A stretch of 64,000 nucleotides of DNA from Natrinema halophilum. GTDB lineage: Archaea > Halobacteriota > Halobacteria > Halobacteriales > Natrialbaceae. The notes under the pieces were generated by a model. The model worked only from the letters and a program-made list of their open reading frames with translations, was not told the origin of the DNA and ran no database searches. The stretch spans positions 1,054,001-1,118,000 of the forward strand of contig NZ_CP058601.1 in assembly GCF_013402815.2 (NCBI RefSeq), read 5' to 3'. Shown one piece after another: positions 1-7,662 of the stretch. Every line of letters begins with the position of its first letter. Position 1 is the first letter of the stretch. The translations under genes and the position numbers were made by a program.

Positions 1-534
1 GTACGTACTCACGAACCCCTCGTAGCTCCGTTTCAGCACCCAATCCGGCGGGATGTGAAACGAGACGGCGTCGATCGGTTCCTCGATTGCCATCGAGAGT
101 ATGTTGCGTTCCTTGTCGACTGCCGCGACGAGATCCTCGTTTGTGGGTTCCGACGACCAATACTGGTGCGGGCTAAAGTGCAGGCCGATGTCGTGACCCA
201 GCGAGGTGATCCGATCGATGGCGTTTCGCGTTTCCTGACATAATGTGTTATAAAACGGCGACGAGAGCAGGAAGAAGTACGTAGCGGTGACGTCGTTGTC
301 GGACTCGAGTTGCGCCATCTTCGTCGCCCGCTTCGGTGACCAGTCTACGTCGTGTCGCAAAAGGATCTCGCCATCGTCGATGGGGCCACCGTACGACGTG
401 AACTCGTATCCACGCGACCGTAACTGAACGAGGAGTTCCTCGTACGTATCGTACGTAAACTGGATCGAGTTCGGGCAGTCATTCCCTCCGTTTTCGAGGT
501 CATCCGTTGCGTTTTGTGATAACGACCCAACCAT
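1..534 (-). CDS. Polysaccharide deacetylase-like protein (3' end missing, runs off the left edge)
   Basis: The reading frame opens at ATG 534 and stays open for 178 codons to the window edge. Around residue 60 it has LLRHDVDWSPKRA, the first metal-binding motif of NodB-type deacetylases written as HDVDW, and later LGHDIGLHFSPHQYW, which matches the second histidine motif. Haloarchaeal relatives often sit in N-glycosylation or surface-polysaccharide clusters and remove acetyl groups from sugars; that role here is inference, since the neighbour to the left is not visible. No signal peptide is seen, so a cytosolic site is likely. It is a separate transcription unit from the gene on its right. 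Confidence 0.75.
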   Translation of the reverse strand, partial: MVGSLSQNATDDLENGGNDCPNSIQFTYDTYEELLVQLRSRGYEFTSYGGPIDDGEILLRHDVDWSPKRATKMAQLESDNDVTATYFFLLSSPFYNTLCQETRNAIDRITSLGHDIGLHFSPHQYWSSEPTNEDLVAAVDKERNILSMAIEEPIDAVSFHIPPDWVLKRSYEGFVSTY

Positions 535-834
535 ACCCACTTCGGTGCGACGATGGATGAAAGTTATGAGCGATGAAGGATCACCTAGGCTGCCATTACG
601 ATCGGGATCGTTCCTCGAACGTACTACCGGCTACTCGTATCCCTAATGGGATGATGACTGCGTTTAGCGTCGAAAGCTGTTCATACTGGAGGAGCACTCA
701 CTCCACATTCAACTGGAGGCGATGCCCGCTCAGTTCGGTCCGACGGGTTTCGGTGGTGGACCGATACCCAGCGCCGCATACAGGGAGAGTACTATAGAAC
801 CGAATCCGGGAACGAGTACGCCGTGACCCGGCCC
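535..834. other. Intergenic stretch, no gene recognised
   Basis: This is 300 bp between two minus-strand genes. Short frames here are arginine- and serine-rich and look like chance ORFs. It should hold the promoter of the deacetylase-like gene and the 3' end of the terpene-synthase-like transcript. No repeat or tRNA is visible. Confidence 0.5.
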
Positions 835-1830
835 TCACTTGAGACCCTCGCTCGAGATGTGATAATCCAGTATTTGTTCGAACCCCTCGAGATATGCCCC
901 TATATCGACACTCTGAATCTCGGATTCGAACTGCATCGCTCGTTCGTACTCGCCACGCCAACACTTCAGGAAGTGCTCGACGACGTTTGAGTGACGAATC
1001 GACTCGACGACGGAGCGAATCGGCGCCTCGGTCGGATTCTCCCTGATCAGTTGTATCGTCTCGTGAGAAACGATGTCGTTTTCCATCGCGTAGACGACGA
1101 CGCCGGAACTACAATCGCCCTCGGCTAGTTCTCGCTTCCAGGTCGAAATCCAGTTTCCAATGCGGGCCATCCGTTGGGTCCGGTCGCAGACCTGCCGGAG
1201 AACCGATAACTCACTCGAGTCGAACGTCGGGGCGTTCGAGAGGTCGATGTCGGCGTAGACGAAAATGAGCATGTTGTAAACGTCGTACCGCCATAGTTCG
1301 CGTTCAGAGACGAGACCGGGGTACGCGTTCGCGAGATACGAGTATTTGATCGCCTGAAAGACTTCCTGAAGGTCGAACTGAAGCAACTCCCTGAACTCTT
1401 TCGATCGAGGTCCGCTATCGTACAGCGTCGAGAACCGCTCCCAGACATCCGTTAAAAATCGAACGACGTCGCCGTCGACGTCGTCGCGGTCTGGATTCGC
1501 GCGCCGGTGGTCGAACGGAATCGCAGTCAGTTCGTCGAACGTCGCTCGGTCGGCGTGTTGTTCGGCGACGTCGTCAGCAACGACTGCGAATATCGTCGCA
1601 ACCAGTTTTGCGTCGCGAACGGGGCGGGTACGCTCCTCGTGGACGCAGGAAAGTCTAACCGTCGGAAAGAGGTGATAGAGCCATTGCCAGAGGAAACGAT
1701 CCCTGTCACCGGCAATATCGTCGTACGAATCAATCAATGGCAGGACTGTCTCGGGGAGATTTTGTTGTCGAACGGCAGCAAGTGGCCTTTCACCAGTACT
1801 GTGAGTGGAAACTTCAAACTCGTTTCGCAT
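835..1830 (-). CDS. Candidate class I terpene synthase-fold protein
   Basis: 331 residues, mostly helical, cytosolic, no signal peptide. It carries DDVAE at residues 86-90, which fits the DDxxE Asp-rich Mg-binding motif of class I terpene cyclases, and NWISTWKRE at 226-234, which fits the NSE motif N-x-x-x-(S/T)-x-x-x-E with the usual second Asp replaced by Trp. The spacing of about 140 residues is the one expected. Arg181 lies 45 residues before the NSE Asn, where the pyrophosphate-sensor Arg is found in known enzymes. A C-terminal RY pair is not obvious. An upstream ATG at 1878 exists, but the AT-rich box at 1853-1868 lies 23-38 nt before ATG 1830, so a leaderless start at 1830 is preferred. 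Function (cyclising a prenyl diphosphate) is inferred from motifs only. Confidence 0.6.
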   Translation of the reverse strand: MRNEFEVSTHSTGERPLAAVRQQNLPETVLPLIDSYDDIAGDRDRFLWQWLYHLFPTVRLSCVHEERTRPVRDAKLVATIFAVVADDVAEQHADRATFDELTAIPFDHRRANPDRDDVDGDVVRFLTDVWERFSTLYDSGPRSKEFRELLQFDLQEVFQAIKYSYLANAYPGLVSERELWRYDVYNMLIFVYADIDLSNAPTFDSSELSVLRQVCDRTQRMARIGNWISTWKRELAEGDCSSGVVVYAMENDIVSHETIQLIRENPTEAPIRSVVESIRHSNVVEHFLKCWRGEYERAMQFESEIQSVDIGAYLEGFEQILDYHISSEGLK

Positions 1831-1852
1831 TACACTGAAGCTGAAATTCAGG

Positions 1853-1868
1853 ATTAATAAATTTATAC
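1853..1868 (-). promoter_or_regulatory. TATA-like promoter of the terpene synthase-like gene
   Basis: An A/T-only stretch (attaataaatttata on the + strand) lies 23-38 nt upstream of ATG 1830, the archaeal TATA-box distance for a leaderless transcript. It argues against the longer ORF starting at 1878. Confidence 0.45.
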
Positions 1869-1945
1869 ATTCGCACACAAATTACTGGAGGCAATTTATG
1901 ACGATTGTCTCTCGAATCGCGACGACACCGGAGAGTAACACACGC

Positions 1946-1993
1946 CTATCGTGCTGGCACCAAAGAAACACCCAATTCTATCGTGCTGGCACC
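1946..1993. repeat. Two 16-bp direct repeats upstream of the MBL gene
   Basis: The sequence ctatcgtgctggcacc occurs at 1946-1961 and again at 1978-1993, exactly 32 bp apart, ending 14 bp before the chosen MBL start. It could be a double operator or a small duplication; the sequence alone does not decide. Confidence 0.8.
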
Positions 1994-2007
1994 GGAAAGG
2001 CCTCAGT

Positions 2008-2685
2008 ATGCATGAAAACGCTGGCGTTCACGCGTTACCGATACCGGTCGAGTACGCCGGCCGGGAGATCACGATCACACCGGTAGTCGTCGAAACCGAC
2101 CGAGGACTCGTACTGCTCGATGTCGGTCCTCGAGGGGCCATTTCATCGCTAGAAACGCACCTGATGAAGGTGGGTTATAGCCTCGAAGACGTCTGGTTGG
2201 TGGTCCTGAGCCACCACGACGGAGACCACGCTGCTGGCCTGGCAGCACTGCTCGAACGGGTCGATGCAGTCGTCGCAACCCATCGCGAGGAAGCGCCGTT
2301 CGTGTCGGGAGAGAAGGAGCCAATCAAGAGCGACGGGGAACGCTATCCGCCGGTGACCGTCGACCTCGAACTGGTAGATGGCGTTCGGATTCCGACGGAC
2401 GCAGGGCTGATGGAAGTCGTCGCGACGCCGGGTCACACGCCGGGTCACGTTTCGGTGTACTTCCCGACGGGAAACCTGCTGATCGCTGGCGATGCACTCG
2501 TCGCAGACGGTGACGAGCCACTCGCCGGACCGAAACCGAACTTTACGCCGGAGATGGAACGTGCGACGGAGTCTGTCGGTACGCTGGCGTCGCTCGAGGT
2601 CGACCGGACGGTGTGTTATCACGGCGGCTACGTCGACCGCGGAACCGAGCGGATCCGGGAAATCCACGATCAACTACGCGGTTGA
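2008..2685 (+). CDS. MBL-fold metallohydrolase
   Basis: 225 residues. The motif SHHDGDHAAG is the HxHxDH zinc-binding signature of metallo-beta-lactamase-fold hydrolases with the first His shifted, followed by GHTPGHVS (third metal His) and LIAGDAL (bridging Asp). Such proteins hydrolyse thioesters, lactones or related substrates; the substrate here cannot be read from sequence. ATG 2008 is chosen because the protein then begins MHENAGVHALPIPVEY, typical of haloarchaeal homologues, while the upstream in-frame codons run through a direct repeat. It stands alone, divergent from the terpene synthase-like gene. Confidence 0.88.
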   Translation: MHENAGVHALPIPVEYAGREITITPVVVETDRGLVLLDVGPRGAISSLETHLMKVGYSLEDVWLVVLSHHDGDHAAGLAALLERVDAVVATHREEAPFVSGEKEPIKSDGERYPPVTVDLELVDGVRIPTDAGLMEVVATPGHTPGHVSVYFPTGNLLIAGDALVADGDEPLAGPKPNFTPEMERATESVGTLASLEVDRTVCYHGGYVDRGTERIREIHDQLRG

Positions 2686-2788
2686 GGGTCCCAGGCGAGT
2701 CACAACTCAAGCGAGGATAGCAGGAGTCGAAACGCGGCCGAGTTTCGAAGCGGAATTCTCATCGGTCTCCGTCACCAACTGATCGGTA

Positions 2789-3211
2789 ATGCGTCTCGAA
2801 CTCCGCGTCTGTCAGCACTGTCTCGAGGGCGATCATGGCAACGAGCAACGAACAGCACTCCTCAACGACATGGTAAACTGCGCCGAACAGATCAAAGAGC
2901 ACAAAGAGGTAATCGACCTGGAGGAGGTCCACATCCGTCGTGTCAGAGACAACGAGCCGGGAAAACCGGAAGCACTGCCGGTCGTTTCGGCGACGATCCA
3001 GAACGATCAGATAGTGTTAAACGACACGCAACTCGTCGCAGAGGGACAGGACGGAAATATGCTCCTGTATGCCAATCCCGACGACGTGTTGACGGTGCTC
3101 GCGGGTAATCTAGACGAAATAAGTAAAGCCGTTACCGAGGACGTAACTGTCGATCTCTCGTCGGTCGGTGCGGAAATCGTTTCCCAGGCTGACCTGGGTG
3201 CGGATCGGTGA
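2789..3211 (+). CDS. Conserved hypothetical protein with N-terminal CxxC
   Basis: 140 residues, acidic, no membrane segment. It starts MRLELRVCQHCLEGDHGN, with a Cys-x-x-Cys pair at residues 8-11 and a His nearby that might hold a metal, but no second Cys pair is seen. The middle has ATIQNDQIVLNDTQLVAEGQDG, beta-rich in appearance. I do not recognise the family. It lies about 100 bp after the MBL gene on the same strand and could be co-transcribed with it. Composition matches a halophile cytosolic protein, so it is probably a real gene. Confidence 0.6.
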   Translation: MRLELRVCQHCLEGDHGNEQRTALLNDMVNCAEQIKEHKEVIDLEEVHIRRVRDNEPGKPEALPVVSATIQNDQIVLNDTQLVAEGQDGNMLLYANPDDVLTVLAGNLDEISKAVTEDVTVDLSSVGAEIVSQADLGADR

Positions 3212-3505
3212 GATCGCCGTCCAGGAAACTGAGAGCACACGAACGTCGCTTTTCGAGAATCCGTTACCCAGTTCACGGCCAGCCGCAGGGAGTGATATTA
3301 CTCGATCTCTCGAGTGGCCATTCGAACCCCTCGAACGCCCGTGAACCGTACTACAGAAGGGGAGACACTTCGGCCGCTGTCGACGTCCATCGTTCGTCCG
3401 CCGCCAGTAGGGAGCCATTGTGTGATCGATGGTGTCCAGTTCCACCGTCGTCCTCGTATCCGATACGGTTAATGTCCGGTGGTGGAGATTACCGGGACAT
3501 ACCGA

Positions 3506-5356
3506 ATGTGCTGTCAATACGAATTCGATCCGTCGGCGTGGAAAAACGCTAACGACGGGCGCTGTTTCGTATACGATTCCGACCTCGAGGACGGCGTCTG
3601 GTCGTGCCCGCACGATGCCGTAGACGGGTTCGATCACTGTGTGTTTCACCTCGATTCCGACGCACGTCCGGAAGGTTGTTCCGTCGAGCGGGCGCTACTA
3701 TCTCTCCTCCGCAGTACACGGGATCAGCCGTCCGACCCGGGAACTGTCGAGACGACGATCATCGGGGCGCGATTGGACAATCTTTCGTTACCGAACGCGC
3801 TCGTCAGCGGGTCACACCAATTTCCGATCGACCTCCGTCACGCCACCGTCGACGGATCCGTCGTCCTCCGGGGTGCGCGCGTCGTCCAGCCGCTTCGGTT
3901 GTGCGGGGTGACGATCGGCGGTGATATCGATCTCGACGGCGCGACCGTCGCCCACCGTCTCGATCTATCGGGGGCGACGATCGAGGGTGATTTCACCCTC
4001 CGAGAAACGGTGTTTCGTGAAACGGTTTCGGTGTACGACGTGACGATCGGTGGCCACGTCGAAGCAAAGGATGCCGCGTTCGAAAAGACGGCGACGTTCG
4101 ACGAGGCGACCGTTCACGATCGCTCAAGTTTTTGGGGAGCGACGTTCTCCGGCCCGGCTCGGTTTTCCGGACTGACGGTCGACGACACGATCCAGTTTAA
4201 TTATGCGACGTTCGAAGACGATGCCGCGTTCCACGGGTTCGAGTGTGAACAAATGCTGGCAATAGAAGCGTCGTTTGAACACGGTGGCACGTTTATCGAT
4301 ACGACGGTCGATGGATCCGGAGACTTCGCAGGCGCATCCGTTCCTGACCATCTGACCTTCGAGCGAGCGAGCATCGGCGACACCCTCTCGCTCGATGGCG
4401 GGACGATCGAATCTATCGACTTCGATGGGGCGACGATCGATGGGCGACTTTCGGCCGAACGGATCACGGTAACGGACCGACTTTCGTTAGAGGAAAGCCA
4501 GTGTCCGTCGGGAGTCGACGTTCGCGGCGGTGACATCGAAACGTTATCCGTGTCGCTGACGCTGGCGGAACGCGACGCAGTCAGAGTCGATTGCCGCGAC
4601 ACGTCGATCCGATCGGGGACGCTAAGACAACCATCGGACGGATTCGTTCTCTATGACGTCGCCGACGGGACACTGGGAGACGTCCGCTTTGAGGCACCGA
4701 GCGCCAGTAACGCGCTCACGGGGACGCGTTTCTCGCAGACGACGTTCGAGGACTTCGACTTCGATCATCACCTGGATGCTCTTGCGGCGGCCAACTGGGA
4801 TCTACACGCCACGGTCGCTCCGGAACTATATCGGTCGGTCGGTGGTGACGAAAGTGTAGACGAACGGTCCGACCCGGGCGTTCTGGAATCGACGTACCTC
4901 AAGGCGAAAAACGGCGCCCAAAAGACCGGGAGCGATAACGTCGCCGCCGAGTTCTTCCTTCGCCAACTCCGGCATCGGCGGTCCGGTCACGCGCGTTCGT
5001 TCCGGGAAAACTCCGGTTTCGCTCGTCTCAAACCGGCAACGCGATGGCTCCGGAACGCCGGACTCGATCTTCTGGCCGGATACGGTGAACGACCACTTCG
5101 GGTCGTAGGAGCGTCGCTCGGAGTCATCCTCGGCTTTGCGTTGCTGTACGCAGTACTGCTCCCGGAGTTGCCACCGTACGGCTCCACTGCGGGCTATCTC
5201 GTGTTGAGCTTTGAAGGATTCATCACGCTCGTACTCGGCGGTGCAGCAGCGATTCCTAACCCGCGAATCCGTCTCCTCGCCGAACTCGAGGGATTTATCG
5301 GTGCGTTCCTGATCGCACTATTCGTGTTTACGCTAACGCGGTCGATCCATCGATGA
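3506..5356 (+). CDS. Pentapeptide-repeat protein with C-terminal two-TM channel-like domain
   Basis: 616 residues from ATG 3506; a GTG start at 3479 would add nine residues. The N-terminus has Cys/His residues (MCCQYEF, then SCPHDAVDGFDHCVFH) that could bind zinc. The long middle repeats A(T/V)F-x-x and G-A-T-I blocks, the pattern of a right-handed pentapeptide-repeat helix. The last 86 residues hold two membrane helices (about 533-552 and 592-611) around a re-entrant-looking loop SFEGFITLVLGG, arranged like the pore module of two-TM K+ channels, but without the TVGYG filter. Haloarchaea carry similar fusions annotated as ion channels. The repeat part would lie in the cytosol. Ion selectivity cannot be inferred. 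Confidence 0.8.
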   Translation: MCCQYEFDPSAWKNANDGRCFVYDSDLEDGVWSCPHDAVDGFDHCVFHLDSDARPEGCSVERALLSLLRSTRDQPSDPGTVETTIIGARLDNLSLPNALVSGSHQFPIDLRHATVDGSVVLRGARVVQPLRLCGVTIGGDIDLDGATVAHRLDLSGATIEGDFTLRETVFRETVSVYDVTIGGHVEAKDAAFEKTATFDEATVHDRSSFWGATFSGPARFSGLTVDDTIQFNYATFEDDAAFHGFECEQMLAIEASFEHGGTFIDTTVDGSGDFAGASVPDHLTFERASIGDTLSLDGGTIESIDFDGATIDGRLSAERITVTDRLSLEESQCPSGVDVRGGDIETLSVSLTLAERDAVRVDCRDTSIRSGTLRQPSDGFVLYDVADGTLGDVRFEAPSASNALTGTRFSQTTFEDFDFDHHLDALAAANWDLHATVAPELYRSVGGDESVDERSDPGVLESTYLKAKNGAQKTGSDNVAAEFFLRQLRHRRSGHARSFRENSGFARLKPATRWLRNAGLDLLAGYGERPLRVVGASLGVILGFALLYAVLLPELPPYGSTAGYLVLSFEGFITLVLGGAAAIPNPRIRLLAELEGFIGAFLIALFVFTLTRSIHR

Positions 5357-5393
5357 TCGAACCGTTCGAAAAAGTGTCCGTCCGACTAACCGG

Positions 5394-5660
5394 TTAGATG
5401 CGGCCAACTTCGTCGATCTCGACGCTCTCGATGCCGTCGACGTTCGCGAAGTTTTCCTCGACGGATTCCGTCCCACCTGCATCGTCGGGGACGATCACGG
5501 TCGGATACAGGGCGACGAGTCCAAACGCGACGTCTTCGCGGTCGACCCGGTTGATCTTTGCACCCTCTGGAAGGGCGCTTTCGAGGCGCTCCTGGAGCGC
5601 ATCGAGGTCGATTTCGGGGCTGTCCGGCATGACCTTGATTTTAGCAGCGACTTTTCCCAT
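5394..5660 (-). CDS. ef1b: Translation elongation factor 1-beta (aEF1B)
   Basis: 88 residues, the usual archaeal length, starting [18 protein letters not shown]. It keeps the alpha-beta sandwich pattern of the EF-1 beta guanine-exchange domain, with [18 protein letters not shown] in the middle and VEIDEVGRI at the end. The protein recharges aEF1A with GTP during elongation. A longer frame to 5699 would overlap the upstream zinc-finger gene, so ATG 5660 is used. It follows that gene by 8 bp on the same strand, an arrangement known in Haloferax. Confidence 0.95.
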   Translation of the reverse strand: MGKVAAKIKVMPDSPEIDLDALQERLESALPEGAKINRVDREDVAFGLVALYPTVIVPDDAGGTESVEENFANVDGIESVEIDEVGRI

Positions 5661-5668
5661 GGTGAACG

Positions 5669-5848
5669 TTATGGACCGGTGAACCCGCAGTCGGGGCACT
5701 CATAGAGGTTGCTCTGTTTGCGGCACTTGGCACAGCGGTAGATCTGCTGGCCGCACTCGGGACATTTGAACGCGGCGGCGTTCGTGCCCGCGATATTGAG
5801 TCCACAAGAGACGCAGGAGCGCGTCTCTCGATCGTCGATCGTACTCAT
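5669..5848 (-). CDS. Four-CPxCG zinc-finger micro-protein (HVO_2753-like)
   Basis: 59 residues with four short Cys pairs: CVSCG, CPECG, CAKCR and CPDCG, enough for two zinc ions. Length, motif number and position next to EF-1 beta match HVO_2753 of Haloferax volcanii, a structurally studied micro-protein whose loss affects swarming and biofilm formation. The start at 5848 ([16 protein letters not shown]) is preferred over 5857 because a TATA-like box lies 23-32 nt upstream. Co-transcription with ef1b is likely. Confidence 0.92.
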   Translation of the reverse strand: MSTIDDRETRSCVSCGLNIAGTNAAAFKCPECGQQIYRCAKCRKQSNLYECPDCGFTGP

Positions 5849-5870
5849 ACCCACCATTTCCCGCCCGCCG

Positions 5871-5880
5871 TTTTTAACGG
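5871..5880 (-). promoter_or_regulatory. TATA-like box of the zinc-finger/ef1b unit
   Basis: tttttaacgg on the + strand reads ccgttaaaaa on the coding strand and lies 23-32 nt before ATG 5848, consistent with a leaderless transcript. Confidence 0.45.
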
Positions 5881-6215
5881 TTGTCTTTCTCGAGTCTGCC
5901 CAGAACCGTCCGTCTCGAATTCCGCCAACGCCGATTCGATCGCACGAGCAACGGCGGTCACCGACTGGAACGGTGTTATATTTTCTACCGTTTTCCAGCT
6001 CAGAAAATGCTCGACCGGTTACTTATCGAGCCGACGCGTACGAAGAGATGAGGATCGGTGGCTCGACGCCATCGAACCTCTGCCTCTGACATCTCCGCTG
6101 ATCGAACTTCGGAGCTGACCGAATCGAAAGTCGATAGGATACGTTCGTGTCTATGGAGCGATACGAAGCGCCCGGAACTCAACATTCAAAGCCGTGGCAT
6201 CCCTTGTTCCGATGA
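5881..6215. other. Divergent intergenic region before nreA
   Basis: About 335 bp between the zinc-finger micro-protein and nreA. Short frames in it are arginine/serine-rich noise. It must contain the nreA promoter, but no strong TATA-like box is evident close to ATG 6216. Confidence 0.4.
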
Positions 6216-7517
6216 ATGCGCCTCGACGACTACATCGAGGATCTCGAGCCCGACGAGGAGGCAGAACGGCGCCGCCTCGCCAAAGAGAAGTCCTACGCGA
6301 TCACGGACCACCTCGAGGAGTTCGAACGTCGGTTCGATGATGCCCTAAGCGGTGATACCCTCGTCGGCTCGACGTCTCCGTCGATCTTCGTCGGGCGGTC
6401 GAACTATCCGGATATCCCGGTCGGATTGCTCTCTCCAGTCGGCGACGAAGGCGCCGCCGAGGAGTACGTCACCGACGGAGACTGGTATCAGCAGGGCTAC
6501 GCGATCGACGACGTCCTCCAGCGCCGAACCGGGCTCTTGAACTCGAGCAAACGGGCGAACGTAGAGTCCCCGAGCATCGCGAGCCGATTGGCTCCCTCCG
6601 TCCACGACACCTGGGACGGCTTCGTCGGCGTCCAGCGCGAGGTCGCCATCGCTGATCGGCCCGTCGACCTCGAAATCGGGCTCGACGACACGCCGGACCT
6701 CGGTCTCGATACCGGAACGGATGTCGCGACGCCGCGTGGCCCCCGCGCCAACGCTCGTAACGCGGAATTGCGGGAGAATCCGTACGTTCCCCGTCCGATC
6801 AAGAAAACGCTCGAGGACGACGACTGGCAGGCCCAGGGGGCGATGACCTACCTCTACCGACGCGGGTTCGACGTCTACGACATCAACTCGATCCTTTCAG
6901 CGGGCGCACTTGGCGAGACGAAACAGCGCCGGCTCGTCCCGACGCGGTGGTCGATCACCGCGGTCGACGACACGATCGGCACGTACCTGCGCGGACGCAT
7001 TCGGAACGCGTCCAGCATCGATGAGGTGCAGGTATGGGCCAACGAATACATCGGAAACCGCTACTGGATCGTTCTCGCGCCCGGAACCTGGGAGTTCGAA
7101 CTCGTCGAGATGAAGGCCCCCGGCAGTATCTGGAACCCCGATCCCGGGGACGACGTCTGGATGGCGAGCGCTTCGGAAGGATACGAGGGGCGTTCGAACT
7201 ACGTCGAGGAGACTGCGGGTGCATACTACGCGGCGAGACTGGGCGTCCTCGAGTACCTCGAGTCGATCGGTCGGCAAGCCAAGTGTCTTGTCTTGCGGGA
7301 GGTCAGCGACGACTACTGGGCTCCGGTCGGCGTCTGGCAGGTTCGTGAGAGCGTTCGGAACGCATTCGACGGCGAGTTCGGCGAATCCGAAACGTTTCAC
7401 GGAGCGATATCGGAAATCGCGACCCAGTTGCCGGTATCCGACGCGCGATTGCGGCGCAAATCCGAACTTGCCGCGGGATTGCAGTCGAACCTGAACAGCT
7501 TCTCCGGGTCGAACTGA
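6216..7517 (+). CDS. nreA: DNA repair protein NreA
   Basis: 433 residues, matching the archaeal Nre family over its whole length. Recognisable parts are the N-terminal SPSIFVGRSNYPDIPVGLLSP, the central WQAQGAMTYLYRRGFDVYD and the C-terminal block around YWAPVGVWQVRES. The tail has QSNLNSFSGSN, a QxxLxxF sequence like the PCNA-interacting (PIP) motif known at the end of NreA. In Haloferax volcanii NreA acts with UvrABC in repair of DNA damage. Start ATG 6216 gives the family N-terminus MRLDDYIEDLEPDEE. A mobile-element-like repeat begins three bases after the stop codon. Confidence 0.93.
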   Translation: MRLDDYIEDLEPDEEAERRRLAKEKSYAITDHLEEFERRFDDALSGDTLVGSTSPSIFVGRSNYPDIPVGLLSPVGDEGAAEEYVTDGDWYQQGYAIDDVLQRRTGLLNSSKRANVESPSIASRLAPSVHDTWDGFVGVQREVAIADRPVDLEIGLDDTPDLGLDTGTDVATPRGPRANARNAELRENPYVPRPIKKTLEDDDWQAQGAMTYLYRRGFDVYDINSILSAGALGETKQRRLVPTRWSITAVDDTIGTYLRGRIRNASSIDEVQVWANEYIGNRYWIVLAPGTWEFELVEMKAPGSIWNPDPGDDVWMASASEGYEGRSNYVEETAGAYYAARLGVLEYLESIGRQAKCLVLREVSDDYWAPVGVWQVRESVRNAFDGEFGESETFHGAISEIATQLPVSDARLRRKSELAAGLQSNLNSFSGSN

Positions 7518-7520
7518 GAG

Positions 7521-7634
7521 CGATAGGAGTCGTTGAAACGAGTTACCCACCGCTCGCACTGCTGCGGCCAGTGAATGTTCGCTGGCTGCGAATTCGCGAG
7601 CAGGGTGTGCAATGACGTTCAACGACTACTATAC
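7521..7634 (-). mobile_element. 114-bp palindromic MITE-like element, copy A
   Basis: Read on the minus strand this begins gtatagtagtcgttgaacg and ends with the near reverse complement, giving imperfect terminal inverted repeats of about 20 bp. The whole unit matches the sequence at 30001-30114 in opposite orientation with no gaps and about 80-85% identity by eye. It sits between the stop codons of convergent nreA and the AI-2E gene, and may serve both as transcript end. It contains no transposase. The left-hand end is more decayed than the right. Confidence 0.75.
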
Positions 7635-7662
7635 CGACCGAACGCAGTTCGTGGCGGGCCGC

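Noticed and set aside
1151-1878. Longer start of the terpene synthase-like gene at 1878
   Set aside because: The extra 16 residues overlap the TATA-like box, and the AT-rich box is at the right place for ATG 1830.
1898-2086. 62-residue + strand ORF with ggagg before its ATG
   Set aside because: It runs through the direct repeats into the MBL gene in another frame, its composition is poor in acids, and no family fits.
7397-7622. Minus-strand ORF over the nreA end and element A, coding AVRAVGNSFQRLL
   Set aside because: The coding look comes from the palindromic repeat; the rest is a shadow of nreA. The same frame fragment recurs at copy B.
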